Source: an uncultured Roseobacter sp.
GTDB lineage: Bacteria; Pseudomonadota; Alphaproteobacteria; Rhodobacterales; Rhodobacteraceae
Direction of reading: 5' to 3'
Length of the DNA stretch: 64,000 nt
Assembly: GCF_947491795.1 (NCBI RefSeq)
Contig: NZ_CANLKW010000001.1
Coordinates: 744,001 to 808,000 of the forward strand
Part shown: positions 45,183 through 54,637 of the stretch, one piece after another
How the letters are laid out: each line of letters opens with the position of its first letter
How positions within the stretch are numbered: the first letter of the stretch is position 1
Made by a program: the position numbers and the translations under genes
The notes under the pieces: model-generated
Seen by the model: only the letters and a program-made list of their open reading frames with translations
Told to the model about the DNA's origin: nothing
The model's database searches: none

Positions 45183-45715
45183 TCGTCGTCGCGGTCCACA
45201 GCAGCTTCCCAAGCGAAAACCTCTGCCGCCATATGGCCACGACGGCCCTCGATGACACGCAGCGCCAGGGCCTCGCCGGGCGCCAGATCAGACAGGCCGG
45301 AACGGCGCAGCACTTCCATGTGCAAAAAGATATCCTCGCGCCGCCCAAAGATATTCGCAAAGCCAAACCCCTTGCCCTTGTCGAACCATTTGACCCGGGC
45401 GGGTTCCAGCGGCGCATCGGCCACAACGTCCGGATCAAGGGCTGCAATATCCGACAGACCGGCACTGTCGCTGGCTCCGGGCGGATGCAGGGCAATCACC
45501 TGCGTGGCCTGAACGCCGCGGTCGGTCCGCTGAATTTCCAGCTCGACCCGCGCGCCGTCCGCAACCGAGCTTTGTCCGAAATTCCGCAGCACGTTGACGT
45601 GCAGCAGAATGTCCGGTCCGCCCTCGTCCGCGACGACAAATCCGAACCCCTTTACCGGGTCGAACCATTTGACCATCCCCGTGACGGGTGTAGCTATTTC
45701 TGCGGCTTCGTTCAC
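45179..45715 (-). CDS. Tandem cold-shock-domain protein
   Basis: 178 residues with two CSDs. Domain 1 (~11-75) has 'GMVKWFDPVKGFGFVVADEG' with RNP1 'KGFGFV' and 'DILLHV'. Domain 2 (~105-170) has 'ARVKWFDKGKGFGFANIFG' with 'KGFGFA' and 'DIFLHM'. A linker rich in Ala/Asp joins them. CSPs bind single-stranded RNA/DNA and melt mRNA structure. Two fused CSDs are common in alphaproteobacteria. DUF192 gene overlaps its stop. An extended -10 TGTGGTATACT lies at 45741-45751 (minus). Confidence 0.9.
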   Translation of the reverse strand: MNEAAEIATPVTGMVKWFDPVKGFGFVVADEGGPDILLHVNVLRNFGQSSVADGARVELEIQRTDRGVQATQVIALHPPGASDSAGLSDIAALDPDVVADAPLEPARVKWFDKGKGFGFANIFGRREDIFLHMEVLRRSGLSDLAPGEALALRVIEGRRGHMAAEVFAWEAAVDRDDE

Positions 45716-45740
45716 GCACTTCTTCCCGGACTATTGGGAC

Positions 45741-45751
45741 AGTATACCACA
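45741..45751 (-). promoter_or_regulatory. Possible extended -10 of the cold-shock gene
   Basis: On the minus strand TGTGGTATACT has TGn plus TATACT, a good extended -10 without a clear -35. It is 26 bases before the start codon. Confidence 0.35.
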
Positions 45752-45990
45752 CTCTTGCGCAAAAAGGCTTTCACCGTTCAACCAAAATGCACGATATCCC
45801 CACTAAAAACGCTGGTATTCCCTATTTTTCATTCTCGCAAGCATCACCGAATTGTCAAAGCACAATTTTTTCGCGCTATGCGGGAGGCGCTTTGGCCAAG
45901 CCTTTGTATTCAAGGATCGCGAATAGACGTGCACAGTCAATGTGCATTTTCACACAGACTTAACAAAGCCCGGTAAGTGAGGCAATTGCT

Positions 45991-46596
45991 TCAAGGATTC
46001 AACCTCTGGACCGACCATCCGGCGGATGGGTCTGCACGCCGCCAGACAAACCGGTCATGCAGGCGAAATTCACCGTCGGCCCAGAACTCTACTTCCAGTG
46101 GAACAATCCGGTACCCGCCCCAGAACGGCGGGCGTTCGGGGTTGGTGCCGTGTTTTGCTGTGACCTTAGCCACTTCGGCCATCAGGGCTCCGCGGCTGCT
46201 CAGCGGTTGTGACTGCCTGGAGGCCCATGCACCGAGGCGGCTTTTGAGCGAGCGGGAGGCATAGTATTCGTCTGCTTCCGGGCCATCCTCGCGGCTCACA
46301 AGGCCCCGCACCCGGATCTGCCGGCGCAGTGTTTTCCAGTGCATCACAAAGGCGGCCTTGCCTGCGGCGTCGATCTCGCCGGCTTTGGCGCTGCCGTAGT
46401 TGGTATAAAACACAAAGGCATCGTCGCTGATCGCTTTGAGCAGGACCATCCGCGCATTGGGCAGCCCGTCTGTACCGACAGTGCTCAGCGCAATGGCATT
46501 CGGATCGTTGGGCTCTGTCTGCGTCGCCTCTTCCAGCCATTGCCGCGCCAGCGCAAACGGATCCTCACCGGCAAATTTTCCTGTCCGTTTTTCCAT
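45991..46596 (-). CDS. pdxH: Pyridoxamine 5'-phosphate oxidase
   Basis: 201 residues from ATG at 46596. It has '[20 protein letters not shown]', '[29 protein letters not shown]' (seen in '[16 protein letters not shown]'), '[22 protein letters not shown]', and '[16 protein letters not shown]' with the terminal 'LHDRFVWRR'. FMN-dependent final step making pyridoxal 5'-phosphate. It is divergent from fabI. No terminator-like U-run is obvious after its stop. Confidence 0.94.
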   Translation of the reverse strand: MEKRTGKFAGEDPFALARQWLEEATQTEPNDPNAIALSTVGTDGLPNARMVLLKAISDDAFVFYTNYGSAKAGEIDAAGKAAFVMHWKTLRRQIRVRGLVSREDGPEADEYYASRSLKSRLGAWASRQSQPLSSRGALMAEVAKVTAKHGTNPERPPFWGGYRIVPLEVEFWADGEFRLHDRFVWRRADPSAGWSVQRLNP

Positions 46597-46740
46597 CCCG
46601 GCGGCTCCCTCTGTGCTCCTGTGGCCAACAGGTGGCGGTTCCCGGCACAAGGGTCAACCCTGCTGCGACATCTTGATGGCTCCGGGCCAATCGCCTAAAG
46701 GTCGTGCGTGGACTGAATGGAAAGAATGAAGGGTGCTCTC

Positions 46741-47547
46741 ATGGCAAACGATCTGATGGCCGGCAAGCGTGGACTGATCATGGGCCTCGCGAACGACAAG
46801 TCGATCGCCTGGGGAATTGCAAAAACCTGTGCAGAAGCCGGTGCCGAGCTGGCCTTCTCCTACCAGGGTGAGGCGCTCAAAAAGCGGGTTGATCCGCTGG
46901 CTGGCCAGCTGGGCAGTGATATCGTGCTGCCCTGTGATGTCAGTGACGAAGCGTCGGTTGACGCGCTCTTTGCAGCTCTCAAGGAAAAATGGGGCACAAT
47001 TGATTTCGTCGTTCATGCCATTGGTTTTTCCGACAAAAGCGAGCTGCGCGGACGGTATGTTGATACCAGCCGGGCGAACTTTGCCATGTCGATGGATATC
47101 TCTGTTTATTCCTTTACAGCCGTTGTGCAGCGCGCGGAAAAGATGATGAACCCCGGCGGCTCCTGCCTGACGCTGACGTATTATGGCGCGGAAAAGGTCA
47201 TGCCGCATTACAATGTCATGGGTGTCGCCAAGGCCGCCCTTGAGGCATCGGTTCAGTATCTGGCCGAAGATCTGGGCAAGGATGGCATCCGCGTGAACGC
47301 CATATCCGCAGGCCCGATCAAGACGCTGGCCGCCTCCGGCATCGGCGATTTCCGCTATATTATGAAATGGAATGAATACAACTCGCCGCTGCGCCGCAAC
47401 GTGACCACGGACGATGTGGGCAAGGCGGCCCTCTTCCTGCTCAGCGATCTGGGGTCCGGTACAACGGGCGAGAACCTGCATGTGGACGCAGGCTATCATG
47501 TGGTTGGCATGAAGGCGGTGGATGCACCCGACATGAGCAAGGACTGA
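46741..47547 (+). CDS. fabI: Enoyl-[acyl-carrier-protein] reductase (NADH)
   Basis: 268 residues from ATG at 46741. The N-terminus 'KRGLIMGLANDKSIAWGIAK' is the FabI Rossmann motif. Active site: 'LTYYGAEKVMPHYNVMGVAK' (Tyr and Tyr-x6-Lys). 'NAISAGPIKTLAASGIGDF' is the FabI substrate-loop. It reduces trans-2-enoyl-ACP in the last elongation step and is the triclosan target family. LysE-family gene begins four bases after the stop. Confidence 0.96.
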   Translation: MANDLMAGKRGLIMGLANDKSIAWGIAKTCAEAGAELAFSYQGEALKKRVDPLAGQLGSDIVLPCDVSDEASVDALFAALKEKWGTIDFVVHAIGFSDKSELRGRYVDTSRANFAMSMDISVYSFTAVVQRAEKMMNPGGSCLTLTYYGAEKVMPHYNVMGVAKAALEASVQYLAEDLGKDGIRVNAISAGPIKTLAASGIGDFRYIMKWNEYNSPLRRNVTTDDVGKAALFLLSDLGSGTTGENLHVDAGYHVVGMKAVDAPDMSKD

Positions 47548-47551
47548 CCGG

Positions 47552-48154
47552 GTGAGCCCGGAGAGCCTGATTGCCTTTAACCTCGTGCTGGTGGCTGCCA
47601 TCGCCAGCCCCGGGGCCGCATTGCTCTGTTTCATCAGAACCACCGTGAGTGCGGGGCGCGCTGCGGGCATTGCCACGGGGGCTGGTCTGGGTCTGGCCGC
47701 ATCCATGTGGACCCTTGCGGCACTGCTGGGACTGGAGAGCGTCTTTCGTGTCTTTCCCTGGACCTATACGACACTGAAAACGGCGGGTGCGCTTTATCTG
47801 CTGTGGATCGCAGTCCAGACCTGGCGTCATGCCCGCCGACCGGTCGCTGAGCGTGCCGCCCCGCGCGGTCGTGCGTTTATCTCGGGCCTGCTGGTAAACG
47901 CGGGCAATCCGAAATCCATGCTCTTTGCTGCCGCCGTGATCCTTGTGGTTTTCCCGCAAGGTCTCGCGGCACAGGATATTGCACTGATCGTTGCGAACCA
48001 TCTGGTGCTTGAGATCGCATTCTACACAGTCTGTGCCCTGCTGCTGTCAAGCGGCCCGGCCCGGCGCGGCTATCTGAGCGCCAAACCCATCCTGGACAGG
48101 ATCGCCGCCACACTGCTGGGCGCGCTTGGTCTGCGTCTGCTGCTTGAAAGGTAA
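47552..48154 (+). CDS. LysE/RhtB family amino acid exporter
   Basis: 200 residues from GTG at 47552, four bases after fabI. Five to six membrane segments: '[21 protein letters not shown]', '[21 protein letters not shown]', '[15 protein letters not shown]', '[21 protein letters not shown]' (NPK of the family) and a C-terminal pair. Exports amino acids or homoserine lactone-like compounds; substrate undetermined. gpt starts five bases after its stop. Confidence 0.86.
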   Translation: MSPESLIAFNLVLVAAIASPGAALLCFIRTTVSAGRAAGIATGAGLGLAASMWTLAALLGLESVFRVFPWTYTTLKTAGALYLLWIAVQTWRHARRPVAERAAPRGRAFISGLLVNAGNPKSMLFAAAVILVVFPQGLAAQDIALIVANHLVLEIAFYTVCALLLSSGPARRGYLSAKPILDRIAATLLGALGLRLLLER

Positions 48155-48158
48155 CCCC

Positions 48159-48689
48159 ATGACGACCAAAGACCCCGGGCGCCTGCCCCACGAAAAAGGC
48201 TTTCACATCAGCTGGGATCAGATCCACCGTGACAGCCGTGCACTGGCCTGGCGCCTTGACGGGCAAGGCCCGGATGAGGGCGCATGGCGCGCTGTCGTTG
48301 CCATCACGCGGGGCGGCATGGCACCGGCAATGATCGTCGCGCGCGAGCTCGATATCCGCGTGGTGGATACGGTTTCTGTGATGTCCTACCATTCGGGCGG
48401 CGGCAAAGCGGATCAGCGGCGCGAGGCAAAGATCCTCAAAGCGCCGGATGCAGACATGATGGGGGACGGTACCGGTATTCTGATCGTCGATGACCTGGTG
48501 GACAGCGGCAAAACGCTGGAACTGGTCAGGGCAAAGTACCCCAAAGCACATTTTGCCACCGTCTATGCCAAGCCGCTTGGGGAGCCTCAGGTGGATACCT
48601 TTATCACCGGCGTCAGCCAGGACACCTGGATTTTCTTCCCCTGGGATATGGCACTTCAGTATGTGGAACCATACCGCGGCATGGACTGA
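48159..48689 (+). CDS. gpt: Xanthine phosphoribosyltransferase
   Basis: 176 residues from ATG at 48159. '[19 protein letters not shown]' is the Gpt N-terminal loop and '[17 protein letters not shown]' the PRPP motif. The C-terminal 'TWIFFPWDM' binds the purine ring as in XGPRT. It salvages xanthine and guanine to XMP/GMP. It follows the LysE gene closely; a long inverted repeat starts 23 bases after its stop. Confidence 0.92.
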   Translation: MTTKDPGRLPHEKGFHISWDQIHRDSRALAWRLDGQGPDEGAWRAVVAITRGGMAPAMIVARELDIRVVDTVSVMSYHSGGGKADQRREAKILKAPDADMMGDGTGILIVDDLVDSGKTLELVRAKYPKAHFATVYAKPLGEPQVDTFITGVSQDTWIFFPWDMALQYVEPYRGMD

Positions 48690-48711
48690 ACCCGCCCTTA
48701 ACAGATTTCCT

Positions 48712-48792
48712 GCCTCCGGCGGGGATATTTTTCGCCAGAAGAAGAAACCGGACGCACAGCTTCTTCTGGCCTGAAATATCCCCGCCGGAGGC
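48712..48792. repeat. 81-base near-perfect long inverted repeat
   Basis: Left arm GCCTCCGGCGGGGATATTT (48712-48730) pairs perfectly with AAATATCCCCGCCGGAGGC (48774-48792). After a 3-base internal loop GCCAGAAGAAG (48734-48744) pairs with CTTCTTCTGGC (48760-48770). The loop is 15 bases (48745-48759). One arm matches the dispersed element at 28508-28538. As RNA it would be a very stable hairpin, possibly the terminator of the fabI-LysE-gpt operon. Similar elements are, to my recall, frequent in Rhodobacteraceae. Confidence 0.85.
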
Positions 48793-48830
48793 TCCTGCCC
48801 TGTCCGCCCGCGTACCGGAGGATCAAGAAC

Positions 48831-50006
48831 ATGGCCCTGACCAGAACCCAGAGCACCTTTGCGCCACCGGTGATGGAGGCGCGCCGCTGGCTGGACGGCG
48901 TGGCGTTTATGCAAAGCAGGCCGCTGATCAATGTCAGCCAGGCCGCACCCGTCGAGCCGCCCGTAGAGGGCATGCGGCAGGCGATGGCGGATGCCGCACT
49001 CCGTCATGACGACGCGCATCTGTATGGGCCGGTGCTGGGCATGCCGGCGTTGCGGCGCGCACTGGCAGATCGTACGGCGCAGATATACGGCGGTCAGGTC
49101 GGCCCGGGGCAGGTTGCGATTACATCCGGGTGCAACCAGGCATTTGCGGCTGTGATCTCGACACTCTGTGCAGAGGGCGACGAGGTTATTCTGCCGACGC
49201 CCTGGTACTTTAACCACAAGATGTGGCTGGATATGACCGGCGTTCGCAGCGTAGCACTTCCGACCGGCGCCACGCTGCTGCCGGACCCGGAAGAGGCCGC
49301 GCGTCTGATCACGCCGCGCACCCGGGCGATTGCCCTTGTCTCGCCCAATAACCCGGCCGGTGTTGAGTATCCCGAAGCGCTGTTGCAGGCGTTTTTTGAT
49401 CTGGCGCGGGAGCACGGTATCGCGCTCATCCTCGATGAAACCTACCGCGATTTTCACAGCGTCAGCGGCGCGCCACACCGGTTGTTCCAGGATCCGGACT
49501 GGGACGCGACACTGATCCATCTTTATTCTTTTTCCAAGGCGTACCGCCTGACCGGACATCGTGTCGGCGCGGTGATCACAGGCCCGGAACGCCTGGCAGA
49601 GATCGAGAAGTTTCTCGACACCGTGGCCATCTGCCCCGGGCAGATTGGTCAGTATGCAGCGCTTTGGGGAATGCAGAACCTGCAGGACTGGCTGGCCGGA
49701 GAGCGCCAGGAGATTCTGCGCCGGCGGGCCGCCATTGAGGCGGGTTTTCCCGTTCTGGCCGCGCGCGGCTGGCAATTGCTGGGGGCCGGTGCCTATTTCG
49801 CCTATATGGCTCATCCCTTTGCGCAAAGCTCCGGCGATCTGGCACCTGCAATGGTGCGCGACCAGGGTATTCTGTGCCTGCCGGGGACGATGTTCTGTCC
49901 GCAGGAAGATCCCACCGGCGCCCGCCATCTGCGCATCGCCTTTGCCAACCTGGATGCAGCAGGCATCGGTACGCTGTATGAGCGGCTGGCTGCAATGCAG
50001 GGCTGA
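48831..50006 (+). CDS. PLP-dependent aminotransferase, class I/II
   Basis: 391 residues. Fold-type I marks: 'VAITSGCNQAFAAVIS', 'VSPNNPAGVEYPEALLQAF', 'LILDETYRDFHSVSG' and the PLP lysine 'LIHLYSFSKAYRLTGHRVGA'. Unlike the gene at 33870 it has 'SGCNQAF' at the PLP-phosphate site. It is of the aspartate-aminotransferase type; substrate not set. It is separated from gpt by the long inverted repeat and is followed by ppiD after 82 bases. Confidence 0.84.
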   Translation: MALTRTQSTFAPPVMEARRWLDGVAFMQSRPLINVSQAAPVEPPVEGMRQAMADAALRHDDAHLYGPVLGMPALRRALADRTAQIYGGQVGPGQVAITSGCNQAFAAVISTLCAEGDEVILPTPWYFNHKMWLDMTGVRSVALPTGATLLPDPEEAARLITPRTRAIALVSPNNPAGVEYPEALLQAFFDLAREHGIALILDETYRDFHSVSGAPHRLFQDPDWDATLIHLYSFSKAYRLTGHRVGAVITGPERLAEIEKFLDTVAICPGQIGQYAALWGMQNLQDWLAGERQEILRRRAAIEAGFPVLAARGWQLLGAGAYFAYMAHPFAQSSGDLAPAMVRDQGILCLPGTMFCPQEDPTGARHLRIAFANLDAAGIGTLYERLAAMQG

Positions 50007-50088
50007 GCCCGCAGAGCCCTTGCCCCTGCCCCCGCCTGCGCATAGACAGTGCGGCAGTAATAAATGTCTGTGTACATGAGGACGCTCA

Positions 50089-51927
50089 ATGGCTGCTGGA
50101 AAAAGCATATCGAAAACGGCAATGTGGATCCTGATGGGTCTGCTTTTTCTGGGCCTTGCCGGCTTTGGTGCCACCAACCTGTCGGGTAATATCCGCAGCA
50201 TTGGCACCGTCGGTGACAAGACCCTGCCGGTGGAGAGCTATTACCGCAGCCTTCAGCAGGAAATCCAGGCATTTCAACAACAAAGCGGACAGGTCCTGCC
50301 CTTTGCACGTGCCCAGGAGATTGGCATCGACCGGGCTGTTCTGCAGCGTCTGGTTGCGAACCGCGCGCTGGATCACGAAGCCACAGAGATGGGCATTTCG
50401 ATCGGCGACGCAAATCTGCGCGACCGCATTCTGAGCATCGGGGCTTTCCGTGGTCTGGATGGCGGGTTTGACCGCGAAGCCTACCGGTTTGCACTGCAGC
50501 AGAACGGCGTCACCGAATCCCAGTTTGAGGAACAGCTGCGCGAGGAGGTGTCCCGGACACTTTTGCAGGGTGCTGTGCTGAGCGGGATCGATATGCCGGC
50601 AACCTATGTGGACACGCTGATGACTTATGTCGCCGCGCGCGCCAGTTTCGCCTGGACATCACTGGATGCGGACGATCTGGAAACACCGCTGGAGACGCCG
50701 TCAGACGCTGTTCTGCGCGCGCACTACGACGAAAACATCGCAGATTTTACCCTGCCTGAGACGCGTCAGATCACCTATGCCGTACTGACCCCGGATATGC
50801 TGATTGATGAGGTCGAAATCGAAGAGGCTGTCCTGCGCGAACAGTATGAGGCGCGTGCGGCCGAGTTTAACCAGCCCGAACGGCGGCTGGTGGAACGTCT
50901 TGCCTATCTGGACGAGGCCGCGGCCAGCGCTGCGCTGGCTTCTCTGGGAGAGGACACCGGGTTTGGCGATCTGGTAGAGGAGCGCGGTCTGACCCTGCAG
51001 GATGTGGATCTGGGAGACGTCTCGCTGGCCGAACTGGGAGAGGCGGGCGAGGCCGTTTTTGCAGCCTCTGTCGGCGACGTGGTTGGCCCTCTGCCGAGCC
51101 CGCTGGGTGCTGCCCTTTTCCGCGTCAACGGCGTGTTGCCTGCGCAGGAAACCTCTTTTGAGGACGCACAGGAAATTCTGCGCCCTGCTCTGGTCAATGA
51201 CCGTGCGCAGCGTCTGGTCGATGCCCAGGCGCAGAACCTGGATGATATGCTGGCCGGCGGCGCGACACTCGAAGAGCTGGACAGCGATACCGATATGGTG
51301 CTGGGCAGCATCGACTGGTCGGCGTCTACAGATGAGGACGTCGCCGCCTATGAGGCATTCCGCCGTGAAGCGGCCCGTGTCACCGCCGAAGACTTCCCCG
51401 CCATCGAGCGGCTGGATGATGGTGGTCTCTTTGCCCTGCGTCTGGACAATGTGCTTCCGCCGCGCCCGGAACCGTTTGACGAGGCACGCGATGCAGTCCT
51501 GGCACACTGGCAGGCAGCAGAAACCGCAAACCGGCTGGCCGAACAGGTCGCCGGCATCGTGCCGCAACTGGAAACCGGCACAAGCTTTGCCGATCTGGGC
51601 TATGACGTGGTGGTCGAGGAAAACCTGGTACGCAGCGATTTTGTCGGTGGCACGCCTGCTGATTTCATGGATACGGTCTTTGAAATGGACACCGGCGAGG
51701 TCCGTGTGATCGAGGCCCCGGGCAGCGTTATTGTTGTGCGGATGATCGGCACCGCCCCGCCCGAGGAGAGCGAGGACAATACCCGTCTGCGTGAACAGCT
51801 CGAACAGCAGGCAGGCGGCGCTCTCGCTCAGGATCTTTTCGACATCTTCAACGCCGATGTGACCCGCCGTGCCGAACCCCAGATCAACCCGCAGGCCCTG
51901 CAGGCCGTGCACGTGAATTTCCCCTGA
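50089..51927 (+). CDS. ppiD: Periplasmic folding factor PpiD/SurA-type (SurA_N, PPIC)
   Basis: 612 residues. An N-terminal anchor 'TAMWILMGLLFLGLAGFG' (~11-28) leads to a SurA-like N-domain ('NGVTESQFEEQLREEVSRTLL') and a PpiC-type middle domain ('FGDLVEERGLTLQDVDLGD', 'AASVGDVVGPLPSPLGAALFRVNGV'). The parvulin core is poorly conserved, so isomerase activity is uncertain, as in E. coli PpiD. It is tethered to the inner membrane on the periplasmic side and helps newly exported proteins. trpE starts six bases after its stop, the usual alphaproteobacterial order. Confidence 0.88.
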   Translation: MAAGKSISKTAMWILMGLLFLGLAGFGATNLSGNIRSIGTVGDKTLPVESYYRSLQQEIQAFQQQSGQVLPFARAQEIGIDRAVLQRLVANRALDHEATEMGISIGDANLRDRILSIGAFRGLDGGFDREAYRFALQQNGVTESQFEEQLREEVSRTLLQGAVLSGIDMPATYVDTLMTYVAARASFAWTSLDADDLETPLETPSDAVLRAHYDENIADFTLPETRQITYAVLTPDMLIDEVEIEEAVLREQYEARAAEFNQPERRLVERLAYLDEAAASAALASLGEDTGFGDLVEERGLTLQDVDLGDVSLAELGEAGEAVFAASVGDVVGPLPSPLGAALFRVNGVLPAQETSFEDAQEILRPALVNDRAQRLVDAQAQNLDDMLAGGATLEELDSDTDMVLGSIDWSASTDEDVAAYEAFRREAARVTAEDFPAIERLDDGGLFALRLDNVLPPRPEPFDEARDAVLAHWQAAETANRLAEQVAGIVPQLETGTSFADLGYDVVVEENLVRSDFVGGTPADFMDTVFEMDTGEVRVIEAPGSVIVVRMIGTAPPEESEDNTRLREQLEQQAGGALAQDLFDIFNADVTRRAEPQINPQALQAVHVNFP

Positions 51928-51933
51928 TCCCCG

Positions 51934-53445
51934 ATGGCTCTGACACCCGAGTTTGACGCCTTTGAGACGGCCTGGAAGGCCGGGCAGAACCAGATCGTTT
52001 TCACGCGGCTGGCGGCGGATCTGGACACGCCCGTCTCGCTCATGCTGCGTCTGACGGGCGCGCAAAAAGATGCCTTTGTTCTGGAATCGGTTACCGGTGG
52101 CGAGGTGCGCGGGCGCTATTCGATCATTGGTATGAAGCCTGATCTGGTCTGGCGCTGCCGGGGCGAGACCAGTGAGGTTAACCGCGCGGCGCGGTATGAC
52201 GCCGAGGCCTTTGCGCCCATGCAGGGTAATCCGCTGGATGCGCTGCGCGCCCTGATCGCAGAAAGCCGGATCGACCTGCCCGAGGACCTGCCCCAGGCCG
52301 CAGCGGGGCTCTTTGGATATCTGGGATATGACATGGTGCGGCTGGTCGAACACCTGCCGCATATCAACCCGGATCCGCTGGGCCTGCCGGATGCGGTCAT
52401 GCTGCGCCCATCGGTTGTCGCGGTGCTCGATGGTGTTAAGGGCGAGGTCACCGTGGTGTCCCCGGCCTGGGCCTCTGACGGGCAGTCCGCCCGCGCCGCC
52501 TATGCCCAGGCAGCCGAGCGTGTGATGGACGCAGTGCGCGATCTGGAACGCGCCATGCCAGCCGCAACCCGTGATCTGGGCGATGCTGTGACACCGGGCG
52601 AACCGGTCAGCAATTTCACCCACGCAGGATACAAGCAAGCGGTTGAGAAAGCACGGGAATATATCGTGGCGGGCGATATCTTTCAGGTTGTGCCCGCGCA
52701 GCGCTGGACCCAGGATTTTCCCCAGGACCCCTTCTCGCTCTACCGGTCCCTGCGGCGCACGAACCCCTCGCCGTTCATGTTCTATTTCAATTTTGGTGGC
52801 TTTCAGGTCATCGGCGCCAGCCCAGAAATTCTGGTGCGCGTTTTCGGTCAGGAAGTCACGATCAGGCCGATTGCAGGAACCCGCCCGCGTGGCGCGACAC
52901 CCGAAGAGGACCGCGCGCTGGAGGCGGATCTGCTGGCCGACAAAAAGGAACTCGCCGAGCATCTGATGCTGCTGGATCTGGGCCGCAACGACGTGGGCCG
53001 GGTTGCGAAAATCGGCACGGTGCGCCCCACAGAAGAATTCATCGTCGAGCGTTATTCCCACGTGATGCATATCGTGTCGAACGTCGTGGGCGAGCTGCAG
53101 GAGGGCAAGGACGCGCTGGATGCCTTCTTTGCGGGCATGCCTGCGGGCACAGTATCGGGCGCGCCCAAGGTCCGCGCAATGGAGATCATCGACGAGCTGG
53201 AGCCCGAAAAGCGCGGCGTCTATGGCGGCGGTGTGGGCTATTTCAGCGCGGGCGGCGATATGGATATGTGCATCGCGCTGCGCACCGCTGTGGTGCAGGA
53301 CAAAAAGCTTTATATTCAGGCCGGTGGCGGTGTCGTCTACGACAGCGACCCGGAGGCCGAGTACATGGAGACCGTGCATAAATCCAATGCGATCCGCCGT
53401 GCTGCTGCCGATGCGGCCCGCTTCTCGCGCGACGGAAACAGCTGA
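51934..53445 (+). CDS. trpE: Anthranilate synthase component I
   Basis: 503 residues. It has 'RYSIIGMKPDLVWRCRG', 'GLFGYLGYDMVRLVEHLP', the chorismate-binding core 'IRPIAGTRPRGATPEEDRAL' (Ala/Gly 'AGTRPRG'), 'LDLGRNDVGRVA', 'HIVSNVVGELQ' and 'MPAGTVSGAPKVRAMEII'. 'LESVTGGEVRGRYSIIG' holds the N-terminal LLES-like region for Trp feedback. Makes anthranilate with TrpG. TrpG lies far downstream (58888), separated by three genes. No leader-peptide attenuator is seen in the 6-base gap. Confidence 0.96.
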   Translation: MALTPEFDAFETAWKAGQNQIVFTRLAADLDTPVSLMLRLTGAQKDAFVLESVTGGEVRGRYSIIGMKPDLVWRCRGETSEVNRAARYDAEAFAPMQGNPLDALRALIAESRIDLPEDLPQAAAGLFGYLGYDMVRLVEHLPHINPDPLGLPDAVMLRPSVVAVLDGVKGEVTVVSPAWASDGQSARAAYAQAAERVMDAVRDLERAMPAATRDLGDAVTPGEPVSNFTHAGYKQAVEKAREYIVAGDIFQVVPAQRWTQDFPQDPFSLYRSLRRTNPSPFMFYFNFGGFQVIGASPEILVRVFGQEVTIRPIAGTRPRGATPEEDRALEADLLADKKELAEHLMLLDLGRNDVGRVAKIGTVRPTEEFIVERYSHVMHIVSNVVGELQEGKDALDAFFAGMPAGTVSGAPKVRAMEIIDELEPEKRGVYGGGVGYFSAGGDMDMCIALRTAVVQDKKLYIQAGGGVVYDSDPEAEYMETVHKSNAIRRAAADAARFSRDGNS

Positions 53446-53448
53446 TCC

Positions 53449-54486
53449 ATGGCCCGCGCTGCTTTTGAGATCGCGGGCCGCAGTTTTGCGCCGGGCAGTG
53501 CGGGGATCGTGCATCTGCCGGTCTCCACCCTGCCCGATCACACCCCGGTCAATCTCTCGGTGCAGGTGCATCACGGCAAACGCGCCGGACCTGCCGTTTT
53601 TGTATCTGCTGCCGTGCACGGCGACGAGGTGATCGGCGTGGAAATCGTGCGCCGTCTTCTGCGTGCGCCGCAGCTCAATACGCTGCGCGGCACGCTGCTG
53701 GTGGTGCCGGTTGTCAACTCCTTCGGCTTTCTGAACCGTTCAAGATATTTGCCGGACCGGCGCGATCTGAACCGCTGCTTTCCCGGGCATCCTTCGGGCT
53801 CACTGGGTGCGCGGCTGGCGCATATTTTCCTCAACGAGGTGGTGCTGCGCTGCGATACCGGCATTGATCTGCACTCTGCCGCGATCCATCGCACCAACCT
53901 GCCGCAGATCCGGGTATCGCCCGGTGACAAGACGACGGCAGATATGGCCCAGGCCTTTGGTGCGCCGGTCATCCTGACCTCCCCGCTGCGCGACGGGTCG
54001 CTGCGCGCCGAGGCCGCAGAGCGTGGCACGCCGGTTCTGCTTTATGAGGCGGGCGAAGGTCTGCGGTTTGACGAAATGGCGGTCCGGGCAGGTGTCGCCG
54101 GCATTCTGCGGGTGCTGCGCAGCATGGATATGCTGCCCGCAAAGGGGATCGCCAAAGCACGCGCGCGGCCCTACCTGTGCAAATCCTCAACCTGGCTGCG
54201 CGCCCCTGCCGGTGGTTTGCTGCGCACCTTCCGCGCCGAGGGGGAAATGGTCAGCCAGGGCGATGTGCTGGCAAGCGTATCGGACCCCTTTGGCGACGTG
54301 GAAACCGATCTGATTGCGCCGTCAGACGGCATCCTGATCGGGCGCGCTATTCTGCCGGTCGTCAACGAAGGGGACGCGGTTTTTCACCTCGCAGCGCTGA
54401 GCCCGCAGGCAGCCGAGCATACCGTCGAAGGGCTGGCCGCGCAGCTGGAAAGCGACCCGCTGTTTGATGAGGATGAGATCATCTGA
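53449..54486 (+). CDS. Succinylglutamate desuccinylase/aspartoacylase family zinc enzyme
   Basis: 345 residues. Zinc ligands are in 'AAVHGDEVIGVEIV' (His-x-x-Glu) and 'DLHSAAIHRTNLPQI' (His). 'NRCFPGHPSG' fits the substrate loop of M14-like AstE/ASPA deacylases. The C-terminal barrel (~270-335) has 'LRTFRAEGEMVSQGDVLA'-like lipoyl-type turns. It starts three bases after trpE. The deacylated substrate is unknown; N-acyl amino acid is likely. Not part of an ast operon here. Confidence 0.85.
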   Translation: MARAAFEIAGRSFAPGSAGIVHLPVSTLPDHTPVNLSVQVHHGKRAGPAVFVSAAVHGDEVIGVEIVRRLLRAPQLNTLRGTLLVVPVVNSFGFLNRSRYLPDRRDLNRCFPGHPSGSLGARLAHIFLNEVVLRCDTGIDLHSAAIHRTNLPQIRVSPGDKTTADMAQAFGAPVILTSPLRDGSLRAEAAERGTPVLLYEAGEGLRFDEMAVRAGVAGILRVLRSMDMLPAKGIAKARARPYLCKSSTWLRAPAGGLLRTFRAEGEMVSQGDVLASVSDPFGDVETDLIAPSDGILIGRAILPVVNEGDAVFHLAALSPQAAEHTVEGLAAQLESDPLFDEDEII

Positions 54487-54637
54487 GCACCGGTCCGACG
54501 GTGGGATTTGATTAAAAACTGGCCAACTTGGCAGAGCGCAAAGCGGTCCCGTTTGGGACTTTATCAACGTTCTTACATCAGAACTATCGTCGCACAAGAC
54601 CGGTCTTTTACCGCCGGCCGCGAGGAAAGCCGAGAAT

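Noticed and set aside
47877..50219. 780-residue minus-strand open frame over gpt and an aminotransferase
   Set aside because: Shadow of real plus-strand genes, no domain, and it runs through the long inverted repeat.
51928..51933. trp attenuator leader before trpE
   Set aside because: The gap between ppiD and trpE is six bases; no leader peptide or alternative hairpins fit.
50701..53619. 972-residue open frame on the minus strand over ppiD and trpE
   Set aside because: It lies opposite two clearly real genes. Long frames on the other strand are expected from strong GC3 bias; composition is Arg/His/Gly-rich with no motif.
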